Assembly: GCA_028684915.1 (NCBI GenBank)
Contig: JAQUEZ010000072.1
Span: 1-28,336, forward strand
Source of the DNA: Desulfobulbus sp.
Lineage (GTDB): Bacteria; Desulfobacterota; Desulfobulbia; Desulfobulbales; Desulfobulbaceae
Length of the DNA stretch: 28,336 bases
Direction of reading: 5' to 3'
The notes under the pieces were generated by a model. It was not told the DNA's origin. It saw nothing but the letters and a program-made list of their open reading frames with translations, and searched no databases. Of the stretch, positions 9,100 through 16,702 are shown piece after piece. Within the stretch, counting starts at the first letter, position 1. Each line of letters begins with the position of its first letter. Made by a program: the position numbers and the translations under genes.

Positions 9100-9397
9100 A
9101 GCCACCTCCCTGTCACTCATTTTGTACAAAGCTTACCGAAGCAGACCCGTTCTGTCACCGTTTTTATACACTAAATAACACATTAAATTTCAACAACTTA
9201 AGCCACCCCCCCCTTTTACTGTTACTCCCCCTATACACCACAGCCTCCCTTCACTCGTTATCCCAAAAAACGGGGCCACTCAACATGCTGTTTTAACAAT
9301 ATTTTTAATTTTATTCATTCAATCAGCCAACTGGCCCTCTTCCTGCTCTAACGGAGATGCCGATGTGCAGATTTCTTCAACCCTTGGGCAGAGCACC
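9100..9397. other. divergent intergenic regulatory region
   Basis: This 298-base AT-rich gap lies between the divergent PAS kinase and HTH genes. It holds a run of eight C at 9206-9213, a second pyrimidine-rich patch, an A/T-rich segment (about 9285-9320) of the kind that bends or binds IHF, and a -24/-12-like element at 9331-9347. GCCCTCTT at 9334-9341 is the reverse complement of the AAGAGGGC motif found upstream of the second cassette. No ORF of note. Confidence 0.5.
9331..9347 (+). promoter_or_regulatory. candidate sigma-54 (-24/-12) promoter
   Basis: CTGGCCCTCTTCCTGCT has the invariant GG (9333-9334) and GC (9345-9346) separated by exactly ten bases. It matches TGGCAC at 5 of 6 and TTGCW at 4 of 5 positions. 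It lies 51 bases before the HTH gene ATG and close to the divergent sigma-54 activator gene. It also contains GCCCTCTT, so an operator is an alternative reading. Confidence 0.5.
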
Positions 9398-9931
9398 ATG
9401 AGCAACGGCCGAAAAAAAATCCTCAACCCTGAAGACCTGGAATACCTGACGATTGATCAGGCGGCTTCCATCTGTTGTGTGTCTGAGGAACGGTTCGGCA
9501 AATGGATTGCAAAAGGACTGCTTCCGGTAATCGAAATTAACAACAGCAGACTGATCCGTTCCCGCGATCTGATCCACCACCTCATCCGCCACAACATCCG
9601 CATCCCCGAGCGACTTCTCCAAGGCAACAGCAAAAAAATTCTTTTCATTCTCCTGGAAAAAGATCTGCCGTCCACGATGACCACACACATCATCTGGACG
9701 CTCTACCGGTTACGGAAACATCCGGCCTTTATTGTTGATTTCATCGAGTGCGACAGCAATACCGAACTCAAAGTGATCACCTTTGACCCGGATATCATTT
9801 TTCTGCTGAAAAGTGATGCAGATACAAAAGCTTCCGTCCTGAAACTGCACCGAATGTTGGGCAAAGAAATTACGATCCATAATTTTTCAATGGATCAACC
9901 CATTGATATCGACGCCCTGCTCACCGACTGA
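9398..9931 (+). CDS. excisionase/MerR-like HTH protein with an unknown C-terminal alpha/beta domain (cassette copy 1)
   Basis: A 177-residue protein. Residues ~10-65 (DLEYLTIDQAASICCVSEERFGKW, then RLIRSRDLIHHLIRHNIRIP) look like a helix-turn-helix of the excisionase/MerR 'HTH_17' type. The rest (KKILFILLEKDL, FIVDFIECD, ELKVITFDPDIIFLL) alternates predicted strands and helices like a flavodoxin or receiver fold. It lacks the acidic pocket and phospho-Asp of a true receiver. No family is recognised for this half. It heads the five-gene cassette, 11 bases before the membrane kinase, and its paralogue heads the second copy. ATG 9398 was preferred over GTG 9365 because homology with the paralogue begins here. 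It is probably the DNA-binding output or a local regulator of the cassette (inference). Confidence 0.75.
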   Translation: MSNGRKKILNPEDLEYLTIDQAASICCVSEERFGKWIAKGLLPVIEINNSRLIRSRDLIHHLIRHNIRIPERLLQGNSKKILFILLEKDLPSTMTTHIIWTLYRLRKHPAFIVDFIECDSNTELKVITFDPDIIFLLKSDADTKASVLKLHRMLGKEITIHNFSMDQPIDIDALLTD

Positions 9932-9942
9932 GGAAAAGCACC

Positions 9943-11601
9943 ATGGCCGATAAACAAAAGCATTATCAGAATCTCACTAAGCTGCTTGCGGCTGGATTCT
10001 TTATCTGCGGCATTATCCCTATCCTCATCATTGCCACCACCTCCATCTACAACTCCAAACAGGTGGCAATCAAGGATCTGGAGCTGACCACCGGCCAGGT
10101 CGTCCAGCACCGCCAGGATGTGATCAACAACTTCCTCGATCATCAGATTGATCTCCTCACGACCTTGATCAGTCTCTATCCGCGCGAATATCTCCAGGAT
10201 CAAAAACACCTGGATCAGTTATTTCTTGCCATCAGCGCCTCCGGCGGCATGGTCGACCTGCAGCTGATCGACACCAATGGCCAGCAATTGGCCTATGTCG
10301 GCCCTTATCGGGATCAGGTCACAGGCAAAAATTACAAGGATCAACCCTGGTTTTCGGAAGTGTTGGTGCGTGGTGCACACGTCAGCGATGTCTTCAGCGG
10401 TTACCGCAAGCTCCCCCACTTCGTGGTGGCCCTGACCGACCCGCTCAAACGTTATGTGCTACGCACCACCATTAATTCAAGCGTGTTCAACTCGCTGTTG
10501 CACAGTGCCCAGATCGGGCCCCACGGCGATGTGTTCATCGTCAACAAAAACGGGGAACTGCAAACCCCCAGCCTGCAGGGCAACCTGAGCACCCTGCCTC
10601 CCCTGGAAAAACGGTTGGTCCGCCACCACAGTAGCAGCCCAGAGCTGATCATCGATGGCGACCTTCTCTATGCGACCACCTGGCTCAACAATGGCACCTG
10701 GATGTTGCTGCTTAAGGTGCGGATTCCTGACATGCTCGATACCTATTACCAGCATCTCAACCGCACCTTGGTGATCATCGTGGTCACCGCCACCCTGTTT
10801 TTGATCATCGCGGTCTTCCTCAGCCGCTTCATCGTCGCCCATGTGGCTAAGGCCGACCGCGAGGCCGCAGCCATGGACCAGCAGATGGCCCATATCGAGA
10901 AGATGGCCAACATCGGCCGCTTGGCCGCCGGTGTGGCCCATGAGATCAACAACCCGCTGCAGATGATTCTGGCCCAGGCCGGCTGGATCGAGGAGCTGCT
11001 GCCCGAGGAAGATCCGACCACGCTCAAGAACCTTGATGAGTATCAGCAGACGATCAAGAAGATCAAACACCATGTCGAGCGAGCCGCCACCATCACCCAT
11101 CGCTTGCTTGGATTTGCCCGCAAGATCAACGCCGAGCAGGAACAGGTGCAAATCAATGCGGTGGTCGAAGAGACCCTCTCCTTCCTGGAGAAAGAAGCGC
11201 GGCACAATAACATCGTCGTTGACCTCAAGCTTGACCCGCAGCTGCCCACCACCATGACCGAAGGGCACCGGTTACAGCAGATTCTCTTGAACCTGATCGA
11301 CAACGCCCTTGATGCCGTCGGCCACGACGGCAAGGTGACCATCACTACCAGTCACATCGGGCAGGAAATCGCGATTCAGGTGGCCGACAACGGTCCCGGC
11401 ATTCCACCTGAAGTCATGAAAAGAATTTGGGATCCTTTTTTCACCACCAAGGAGCAGGGCAAGGGAACCGGCCTGGGACTGGCCATCAGCCAGAACATCA
11501 TCCGCAGCCTGGGCGGCTCCATGGACGTAGAGAGCAAAGATGGTGAAGGCACCGTCTTCACCGTGAAAGTACCCATCAAAAGCATACAACAAAACACGTA
11601 A
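9943..11601 (+). CDS. membrane sensor histidine kinase with periplasmic Cache-like domain (copy 1)
   Basis: A 552-residue kinase. TM1 is at ~14-34 (LLAAGFFICGIIPILIIATT) and TM2 at ~277-297 (VIIVVTATLFLIIAVFL). They flank a periplasmic region of about 240 residues with Cache/PDC features (LQLIDTNGQQLAYVGPY, KNYKDQPWFSEVL, HFVVALTDPL, GDVFIVNKNGEL). The cytoplasmic part has the H-box with His333 in LAAGVAHEINNPLQ, N-box NLIDNALDAVG, G1 VADNGPGIPPE, F-box WDPFFTTKEQG and G2 KGTGLGLAIS. It should sense a small extracellular ligand and phosphorylate the receiver encoded 12 bases downstream. GAGGAAAA precedes the ATG. The second copy is almost identical over the first ~200 residues, but residues ~205-236 of the periplasmic part diverge strongly. 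The ligand is unknown; Cache domains commonly bind organic acids or amino acids. Confidence 0.95.
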   Translation: MADKQKHYQNLTKLLAAGFFICGIIPILIIATTSIYNSKQVAIKDLELTTGQVVQHRQDVINNFLDHQIDLLTTLISLYPREYLQDQKHLDQLFLAISASGGMVDLQLIDTNGQQLAYVGPYRDQVTGKNYKDQPWFSEVLVRGAHVSDVFSGYRKLPHFVVALTDPLKRYVLRTTINSSVFNSLLHSAQIGPHGDVFIVNKNGELQTPSLQGNLSTLPPLEKRLVRHHSSSPELIIDGDLLYATTWLNNGTWMLLLKVRIPDMLDTYYQHLNRTLVIIVVTATLFLIIAVFLSRFIVAHVAKADREAAAMDQQMAHIEKMANIGRLAAGVAHEINNPLQMILAQAGWIEELLPEEDPTTLKNLDEYQQTIKKIKHHVERAATITHRLLGFARKINAEQEQVQINAVVEETLSFLEKEARHNNIVVDLKLDPQLPTTMTEGHRLQQILLNLIDNALDAVGHDGKVTITTSHIGQEIAIQVADNGPGIPPEVMKRIWDPFFTTKEQGKGTGLGLAISQNIIRSLGGSMDVESKDGEGTVFTVKVPIKSIQQNT

Positions 11602-11613
11602 GGGAGAAGAGCA

Positions 11614-12042
11614 ATGGCACGATACGACGTACTCATCGTTGATGATGAGCAGGATTTCCGTGAGATCATGACCAAGAAACTGGGCAAACGGGATCTCAAC
11701 TGCGAGAGCGCCGCGGACGGAGCGACTGCTCTAAAAATGATCACATCCAAAAAATACGATGTGGTCCTGCTCGACGTGAAGATGCCGGGCATGGATGGCA
11801 TTGAAACCCTGCGTGAGATTAAGAACATCGCGCCCATGGTCGAAGTGGTGATGCTTACCGGTCACGCCTCGGTGGAATCGGGAATTAACGGCATAAAGTA
11901 CGGTGCCTTTGACTACCTGATGAAACCCATGGACATGGATCTTTTGATGGAAAAACTGGATGCCGCCTACGAACGTAAACGTATCCAGCAGGAAAAGATC
12001 GAAACGGCGCAGATCAAAAGAGATATGGCACTGCCAAGCTGA
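11614..12042 (+). CDS. single-domain response regulator (copy 1)
   Basis: A 142-residue receiver with no output domain. It has the acidic pair in VDDEQDF, phospho-acceptor Asp54 in VVLLDVKMPGMDG, the Thr/Gly switch in MLTGHAS, and Lys in YLMKPMD. The receiver is followed by a short charged helix (YERKRIQQEKIETAQIKRDMA) that could mediate protein contact. GGGAGA lies just upstream of the ATG. Placed directly after the membrane kinase, it is the likely phosphate acceptor. Without a DNA-binding domain it must act through another protein; the HTH protein, the TSUP pair or the PEP-synthase-like protein are candidates (inference). It is highly similar to the copy-2 receiver and more distantly related to the one at 16692-17120. 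Confidence 0.95.
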   Translation: MARYDVLIVDDEQDFREIMTKKLGKRDLNCESAADGATALKMITSKKYDVVLLDVKMPGMDGIETLREIKNIAPMVEVVMLTGHASVESGINGIKYGAFDYLMKPMDMDLLMEKLDAAYERKRIQQEKIETAQIKRDMALPS

Positions 12043-12104
12043 GGGGGCGGGGCCTTATTGTTCCAGCAAATACCAATACGTTTTTTAACCAAAAGGAGAT
12101 CACA

Positions 12105-13385
12105 ATGAATTTTTTCCGTCAGCTGCATCAGTTCATGATGGCGGGTGCCAAGGCCCAAGCAAATTGGGAATTGGAGATGTCCACCAACATTCTCAAAAGC
12201 CGTAAACGCTTGCTCGTGCTCGGCTTGCTGCTGTTGCCCGCGATCATCGGCGGCATCTGTTTTGCCGATGATATCGGCAATTCCTTGCCCGGTTTCATTG
12301 GGGGGAAATCGGCCTATGGCCCTTCCCATTACACCAACCTCATCTTCGGCGCCTCGATTCTGGTCGGTATCTGCGCCGGTCTGATCACCGGTTGTATTGG
12401 CGCCGGTGGCGGCTTTATCATCGCTCCCGCCCTGATGAGCGCTGGCGTTAAAGGTATTCTCGCCGTTGGTACCGACCTGTTCCACATCTTTGCCAAGGCC
12501 ATCATGGGATCCGTGCTCCATCGGAAGCTGGGCAACATCTCGGTGGGCCTGGCGGTTTGGTTTTTGATCGGCTCTATTGGGGGCTCCACCCTGGGCGGCT
12601 ATATCAACCGCTCCATCTATGACAAAAACCCGGTACTGAGCGATACCTTCATCACTATTATCTATGTCGTTATCCTCAGTTTCCTTGCCTTCTACGCCAT
12701 GACCGATTGGCTCAAGGCACGGAAAAAAATTGTGCCGGTTGAAGCTGGTGCCAAAAAAATTGCCGAAGAAATTCCGCCGATGGGCAAACGGATTCAATCC
12801 GTCAACCTGCCGCCGATGATCACCTTCGACCAGGGCATCACCCCTGGCGGCCGAAAAATTTCCTGGATCTTCCTCGTGATCAGCGGTTTCATCGTTGGTA
12901 TGGCAGCGGCAATCATGGGCGTGGGCGGCGGCTTCCTCACCTTCCCCATGTTTGTTTACGGTCTGGGCGTTTCCTCCATGACCACCGTTGGTACCGATAT
13001 CTTCCAGATCGTTTTCACCGCTGGTTACGGTGCCATCGGTCAGTACGCCATCTACGGTTTCATCTTCTACACCCTGGCCATGGGCATGCTGCTCGGTTCC
13101 CTGATCGGTATCCAGGTCGGCTCCATCGTCACCAAGGTCGTTCCCGGGATCACTATCCGTGGCTTCTACGCCTTCACCGTTACTGCCGGTTTCATCAACC
13201 GTGCCTGTGCATTGCCAGGTAAGCTTGTCAAGATGAACTATATCAAGGTGGACAAGGGTATCCTCGACATCTGCGACTGGATCGGCAACGTTGGCTTTTT
13301 CGGTATCATCATCGTCTTTGCCATCTGGGTATTCTGGTGTTTCTTCACCAATCTCAGCGTTCTTAAAACAGAGGAGGCACATTAA
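12105..13385 (+). CDS. TSUP (TauE/SafE) family membrane transporter (copy 1)
   Basis: A 426-residue polytopic membrane protein of the sulfite exporter TauE/SafE family, which moves sulfur-containing or small organic anions. It shows the two-repeat glycine-rich signature of the family: GCIGAGGGFIIAPALM near residues 97-112 and MGVGGGFLTFPMFVYG near 272-287. About eight or nine hydrophobic segments are visible. The N-terminus has a ~35-residue amphipathic stretch (MNFFRQLHQFMMAGAKAQ) before the first TM, and a central hydrophilic loop (~205-245) splits the halves. The length exceeds the typical ~250 residues of the family. A strong AAGGAGAT (12093-12100) precedes the ATG. It sits 2 bases upstream of the two-TM companion gene, and that pair is conserved in copy 2. 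Substrate is not deducible; sulfite, sulfonate or organic acids are possibilities. Confidence 0.93.
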   Translation: MNFFRQLHQFMMAGAKAQANWELEMSTNILKSRKRLLVLGLLLLPAIIGGICFADDIGNSLPGFIGGKSAYGPSHYTNLIFGASILVGICAGLITGCIGAGGGFIIAPALMSAGVKGILAVGTDLFHIFAKAIMGSVLHRKLGNISVGLAVWFLIGSIGGSTLGGYINRSIYDKNPVLSDTFITIIYVVILSFLAFYAMTDWLKARKKIVPVEAGAKKIAEEIPPMGKRIQSVNLPPMITFDQGITPGGRKISWIFLVISGFIVGMAAAIMGVGGGFLTFPMFVYGLGVSSMTTVGTDIFQIVFTAGYGAIGQYAIYGFIFYTLAMGMLLGSLIGIQVGSIVTKVVPGITIRGFYAFTVTAGFINRACALPGKLVKMNYIKVDKGILDICDWIGNVGFFGIIIVFAIWVFWCFFTNLSVLKTEEAH

Positions 13386-13387
13386 TC

Positions 13388-14089
13388 ATGGCAAGCTCAA
13401 AACAACTCAAAGCACGCGGAATTCTTCTGCTTGCATCATTCTTCGCCGTTCTCGTCGCCATCTTCATGCCGCTCTTCCCCGGTGTGCATGGTGGCAAGAT
13501 AAATGGGCTCGATTACCTGGATAACTTCTTCAACCAGTTATCGAAAGGCTCGGCCTATTACATTGACAAACAATTGAAAAAGGTTGAAAAGTACGCTGGT
13601 CAGGAATTTTCCACCAGCATGAAGATGAAATCGGCAGATGAAGCCGCAACCACGGCCAAACTCTTTACCATCAACAATATCCCGGCCGAGGTTGATGACG
13701 TCAAGGTCAAGGTTAAAGGCGACTTCGGTGCCATGCTGACCATTATGCTCAACGATGCCGACCTGATGTACAAAAACGAGGGCGAAATCATCTCGGCCAA
13801 GTACGGTATCAACGAACGCAAGGCCCTTATCAGTTGGTACAATGCCCTCTCGGCCATGGAAAAAGACCTGACCAAAGCCGAAAAATTCGAACAGGCCCTG
13901 GTGGTCAAGAATGCCATGACCAAAGCGGTTGAACCGGCCTACAATTACTACAAGGTTGAGGCAAAATCGGTCAAAGCGGAGATGGCTCTGCTGATCGCGG
14001 CCCTGGCTTTTTATGTCATCTACACTATGTGGTACGGTTTCGGCCTGCTCTACCTCTTTGAAGGTATCGGCATCAAACTCGACCACTGA
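13388..14089 (+). CDS. two-TM membrane protein of unknown function, companion of TSUP transporter (copy 1)
   Basis: A 233-residue protein I do not recognise. It has an N-terminal TM helix (~10-30, ILLLASFFAVLVAIFMPLF), a hydrophilic, mainly helical region of ~165 residues, and a C-terminal TM helix (~198-222, LLIAALAFYVIYTMWYGFGLL). Conserved between the two copies are GLDYLDNFFN, LSKGSAYY, MLNDADLMYKN and KYGINERKA. The spacing to the transporter is only 2 bases, and the GAGGAGG ribosome binding site lies in the transporter's last codons, so the two are translationally coupled. This suggests an accessory subunit or periplasmic partner of the TSUP transporter. It has no lipobox and no catalytic motif that I can see. 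A hairpin follows at 14113-14144. Confidence 0.85.
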   Translation: MASSKQLKARGILLLASFFAVLVAIFMPLFPGVHGGKINGLDYLDNFFNQLSKGSAYYIDKQLKKVEKYAGQEFSTSMKMKSADEAATTAKLFTINNIPAEVDDVKVKVKGDFGAMLTIMLNDADLMYKNEGEIISAKYGINERKALISWYNALSAMEKDLTKAEKFEQALVVKNAMTKAVEPAYNYYKVEAKSVKAEMALLIAALAFYVIYTMWYGFGLLYLFEGIGIKLDH

Positions 14090-14112
14090 TCGCCTCGCCG
14101 TTCTTTCTCATC

Positions 14113-14144
14113 ATGCTGCAGTGGGGGTAACTCCGCTGCAGCAT
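14113..14144 (+). terminator. intercistronic hairpin with GTAA tetraloop (attenuator or processing site)
   Basis: ATGCTGCAG pairs perfectly with CTGCAGCAT. Inner pairs (two G-T wobbles included) extend the stem to about 14 bp around the loop GTAA, a GNRA-type tetraloop. Only a weak TTTCTATT tract follows, and the next ATG is 18 bases away. It may lower expression of the PEP-synthase-like gene relative to the cassette, or protect the upstream mRNA. Confidence 0.5.
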
Positions 14145-14161
14145 TTCTATTGGGTACTGCC

Positions 14162-16702
14162 ATGATCAAAAATCTGTTGACCAGTATCAAAGATCTCCTC
14201 GGCATTTCCACCGTCCCCACCCTGAGCACTGAGGAACTGCAAAACCTCTTTAGAACAAAATATCGTTCTTTTCGCGAACTGCTCACTGCCAACAACAATG
14301 CCCTGGAGGCCATGGCCGAACTGGAAACGGCCCTACGTGACGGCCGCACTTTTTCCATGACCTTTATCCGCTCCAAGTCGACCGTAGTCACGGTCAACAT
14401 CTACAAGATGGTGCAGAATCTGCGCAAGATGGCCGACGGCGGCTATATCAATCTGGAAAATTCCTTTAACCGTATCCAGGAGCAGATCGACGCCATCATC
14501 GACAAGGAGATTATCCTTCCCGAGGGTGACTGGTTCATCCCCATGGTTCGGGTCAACCGCAGCCTGGTCGAACTGACCGGCGAAAAGATGGCCAACCTTG
14601 GTGAGGCAGGGACCCTTCCCGGAATCTGCATTCCGCCCGGATTTGCCATCACCTCTTCCGCCAGCCGCCAGTTTTATCTGGAAAACAACATCTATCCCGA
14701 AATCAACCGCCTCTTCCAGCAGACCGATGCCCACGACATGGAAGATATGCTCAAAAAAAGCGAAGAGGTGCAACAACTGATCATCAACAGCACCCTCCCC
14801 CGTGATCTGGAGCGCCAATTATACAACCAATTCGACCAGTTGATCGAAATCACCGGCCGCGATGTCAAGATGGCGGTCCGTTCCAGCGCCCTGGGGGAAG
14901 ATTTGGGGCGGGCCTCCTTTGCCGGCTTGTACCACACCGAACTCTTCGTTGACCGGGAACATCTGATCCAGGCCTATAAGTCGGTATTGGCGTCCAAATA
15001 TTCCCATCAGGCAATGACCTACCGCCTCGCCAAGGGGTATCGCCACGAAGATATCGTCATGTGCGTGGGTTGCCTGGCCATGATCGATGCCAAAGTGAGT
15101 GGGATCTGTTACTCCCACTCCATCAGTGGCCGCATCGGCACCCTTGATATTTTTTTCTCCTCCGGAACCGCCAAAGGCATTGTCGACGGCACCAAGAAAA
15201 CCAACCATTACACCCTGGAGCGCCAACCGCCCCATTGCATCGTCGAACAGAATTTTGCCCCTGGCCAGAATGGGGAAGAGCTGACCGAAGAACAGGCCCG
15301 GGAACTGGCTGCGATCAGCATGAAATTGGAACACCATTTCGGCTCGCCCCAGGATATCGAGTGGTCGATTGATCCGGCAGGTACAATCTATGTGCTGCAG
15401 AGCAGGCCGATCTCGATCCATCTCTTTGCTGGCGAAAACGGGGAGGCAAATGTCTTTGAAGACGAACGTTTGCTGCTCCAAGGAGGCGTGACCGGTTGCG
15501 CCGGGGTAGGATGCGGCCCGGTATTTATCGTCCGCACCTTTGATGACATGGTGCATTTTCCCAAAAAATCTGTGCTGGTGGTGGAGCATCCACTGCCCGA
15601 ATGGGCGCCGCTGTTAAAAGGGGCTGCGGCCATGGTAGCGGAAACCGGGAGCGAAGCCGGACATCTGGCCACCATTTCCCGGGAATTCAGTCTGCCCTCG
15701 CTGCTCTCACTCGACCATGCGGTGCACACCCTGAATAACGGGGAAATCGTCACTGTGGATGCGACCAACCGGGCCATCTATCGAGGACGGATTGAAGAGC
15801 TGCTCGCCCAGCAGGCCAAAAAGCGGCCCAACCCCATGGACGGCAGTCCGGTGCAGCAGACCCTGACCGATGCCCTGCAACTGATTGCTCCCCTGACGCT
15901 CACCGATCCGGCCTCACCCTACTTCCGGGCCAGTCTCTGTACGACCATGCATGACATCACCCGTTTCTGCCACGAGAAGTCGGTAGTCGAGATGTTCGAC
16001 TTCGGTAAGCGCTACCATTTCGATGAGGGCGCGGCCAAACGGCTGGTGGACAACATGCCGCTTGAATGGTGGATGATCAATCTCTCGGATGGATTTTCCG
16101 CCGAGTTTGACCCGGCCAACAAATTCATCAACATCAACGAGGTGGTCTCAACACCGATGCTGGCTATCTGGCAGGGTATGCATACCTTTCCCTGGGATGG
16201 CCCGCCCTCGGTGAGCATGCGCGGCATGGGGTCCATTGTCTTTCAGTCAGCCATGAATCCGGCCCTGGATCCGGCGGTGGCCTCGAAAATGAACCAAAAA
16301 AATTATTTCCTGGTTTCCCGTAATTATTGCAATCTCAGTGTGCGGCTCGGTTACCACTATGCTATGATTGAGGCGTTTATCAGCAGCCTGCGAACCGAGC
16401 GGTATGTCACCTTCCGTTTCAAGGGTGGAGCTGCGGACGAGTCCCGCCGCGTTGGCCGGATCGAACTGCTGGCGGAGATCCTGGGCAGGTTTGATTTTCG
16501 GGTGGATTTAACTGGTGATGCCCTGGCGGCCCGGGTGGAAAAACGGACGCAAAAATTTCTTTTCAGCCGCTTGAAGGTGCTCGGCTACCTGATTATCCAT
16601 ACCCGCCAAATTGACATGGTGATGGCCGACCCCCAGCAATGCCAGCGATACCGGCAGAAATTTATCCAAGAAATTGAGGAAATGTTAAGCCATGACAAAT
16701 GA
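14162..16702 (+). CDS. PEP-synthase-like protein: ATP-binding and phosphohistidine domains, no PEP/pyruvate barrel seen
   Basis: An 846-residue protein with three parts. Residues ~1-125 are a helical N-terminal extension. Residues ~130-420 are a PPDK_N-type ATP-grasp region (GEKMANLGEAGTLPG with Lys142, AVRSSALGEDLGRASFAG with Arg239, and DIEWSIDPAG to LQSRP near 398-416). Residues ~435-525 are a swivelling phosphohistidine domain with the His retained as His501 in GSEAGHLATISREF. The last ~300 residues (RFCHEKSVVEMFDFGKRYHF, SVSMRGMGSIVFQSAM, RTERYVTFRFKGG) lack the RTEFL, NDLTQ and active-Cys signatures of the PEP/pyruvate barrel. It could therefore autophosphorylate from ATP but need not make PEP. 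ATG 14162 is preferred over TTG 14150. Its 3' end overlaps a response regulator gene by 11 bases, implying coupled expression. It may be a phosphotransferase in a signalling path (inference). Confidence 0.85.
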   Translation: MIKNLLTSIKDLLGISTVPTLSTEELQNLFRTKYRSFRELLTANNNALEAMAELETALRDGRTFSMTFIRSKSTVVTVNIYKMVQNLRKMADGGYINLENSFNRIQEQIDAIIDKEIILPEGDWFIPMVRVNRSLVELTGEKMANLGEAGTLPGICIPPGFAITSSASRQFYLENNIYPEINRLFQQTDAHDMEDMLKKSEEVQQLIINSTLPRDLERQLYNQFDQLIEITGRDVKMAVRSSALGEDLGRASFAGLYHTELFVDREHLIQAYKSVLASKYSHQAMTYRLAKGYRHEDIVMCVGCLAMIDAKVSGICYSHSISGRIGTLDIFFSSGTAKGIVDGTKKTNHYTLERQPPHCIVEQNFAPGQNGEELTEEQARELAAISMKLEHHFGSPQDIEWSIDPAGTIYVLQSRPISIHLFAGENGEANVFEDERLLLQGGVTGCAGVGCGPVFIVRTFDDMVHFPKKSVLVVEHPLPEWAPLLKGAAAMVAETGSEAGHLATISREFSLPSLLSLDHAVHTLNNGEIVTVDATNRAIYRGRIEELLAQQAKKRPNPMDGSPVQQTLTDALQLIAPLTLTDPASPYFRASLCTTMHDITRFCHEKSVVEMFDFGKRYHFDEGAAKRLVDNMPLEWWMINLSDGFSAEFDPANKFININEVVSTPMLAIWQGMHTFPWDGPPSVSMRGMGSIVFQSAMNPALDPAVASKMNQKNYFLVSRNYCNLSVRLGYHYAMIEAFISSLRTERYVTFRFKGGAADESRRVGRIELLAEILGRFDFRVDLTGDALAARVEKRTQKFLFSRLKVLGYLIIHTRQIDMVMADPQQCQRYRQKFIQEIEEMLSHDK

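Larger units (their letters stand above)
9398..14089 (+). repeat. duplicated five-gene cassette, copy 1 (HTH, HK, RR, TSUP, membrane protein)
   Basis: Five genes in the same order, spacing and nearly the same length (4692 bases) recur at 18279-22974 (4696 bases). Corresponding proteins differ in length by at most two residues. The DNA is nearly identical in long blocks of the kinase gene, for example around 10867-11125. The arrangement is a direct tandem duplication with about 4.2 kb between the copies. Confidence 0.92.

Noticed and set aside
11967..13382. Long minus-strand open frame (471 codons) opposite the first TSUP gene
   Set aside because: It mirrors the codon pattern of the plus-strand transporter gene, reads as low-complexity Asp/Gly/His-rich sequence and has no recognisable domain or start signal.
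14162..16702. Plain phosphoenolpyruvate synthase (ppsA) call
   Set aside because: The C-terminal third lacks the conserved PEP/pyruvate-barrel motifs, and the gene is linked to a receiver, so the specific enzyme name is not supported.
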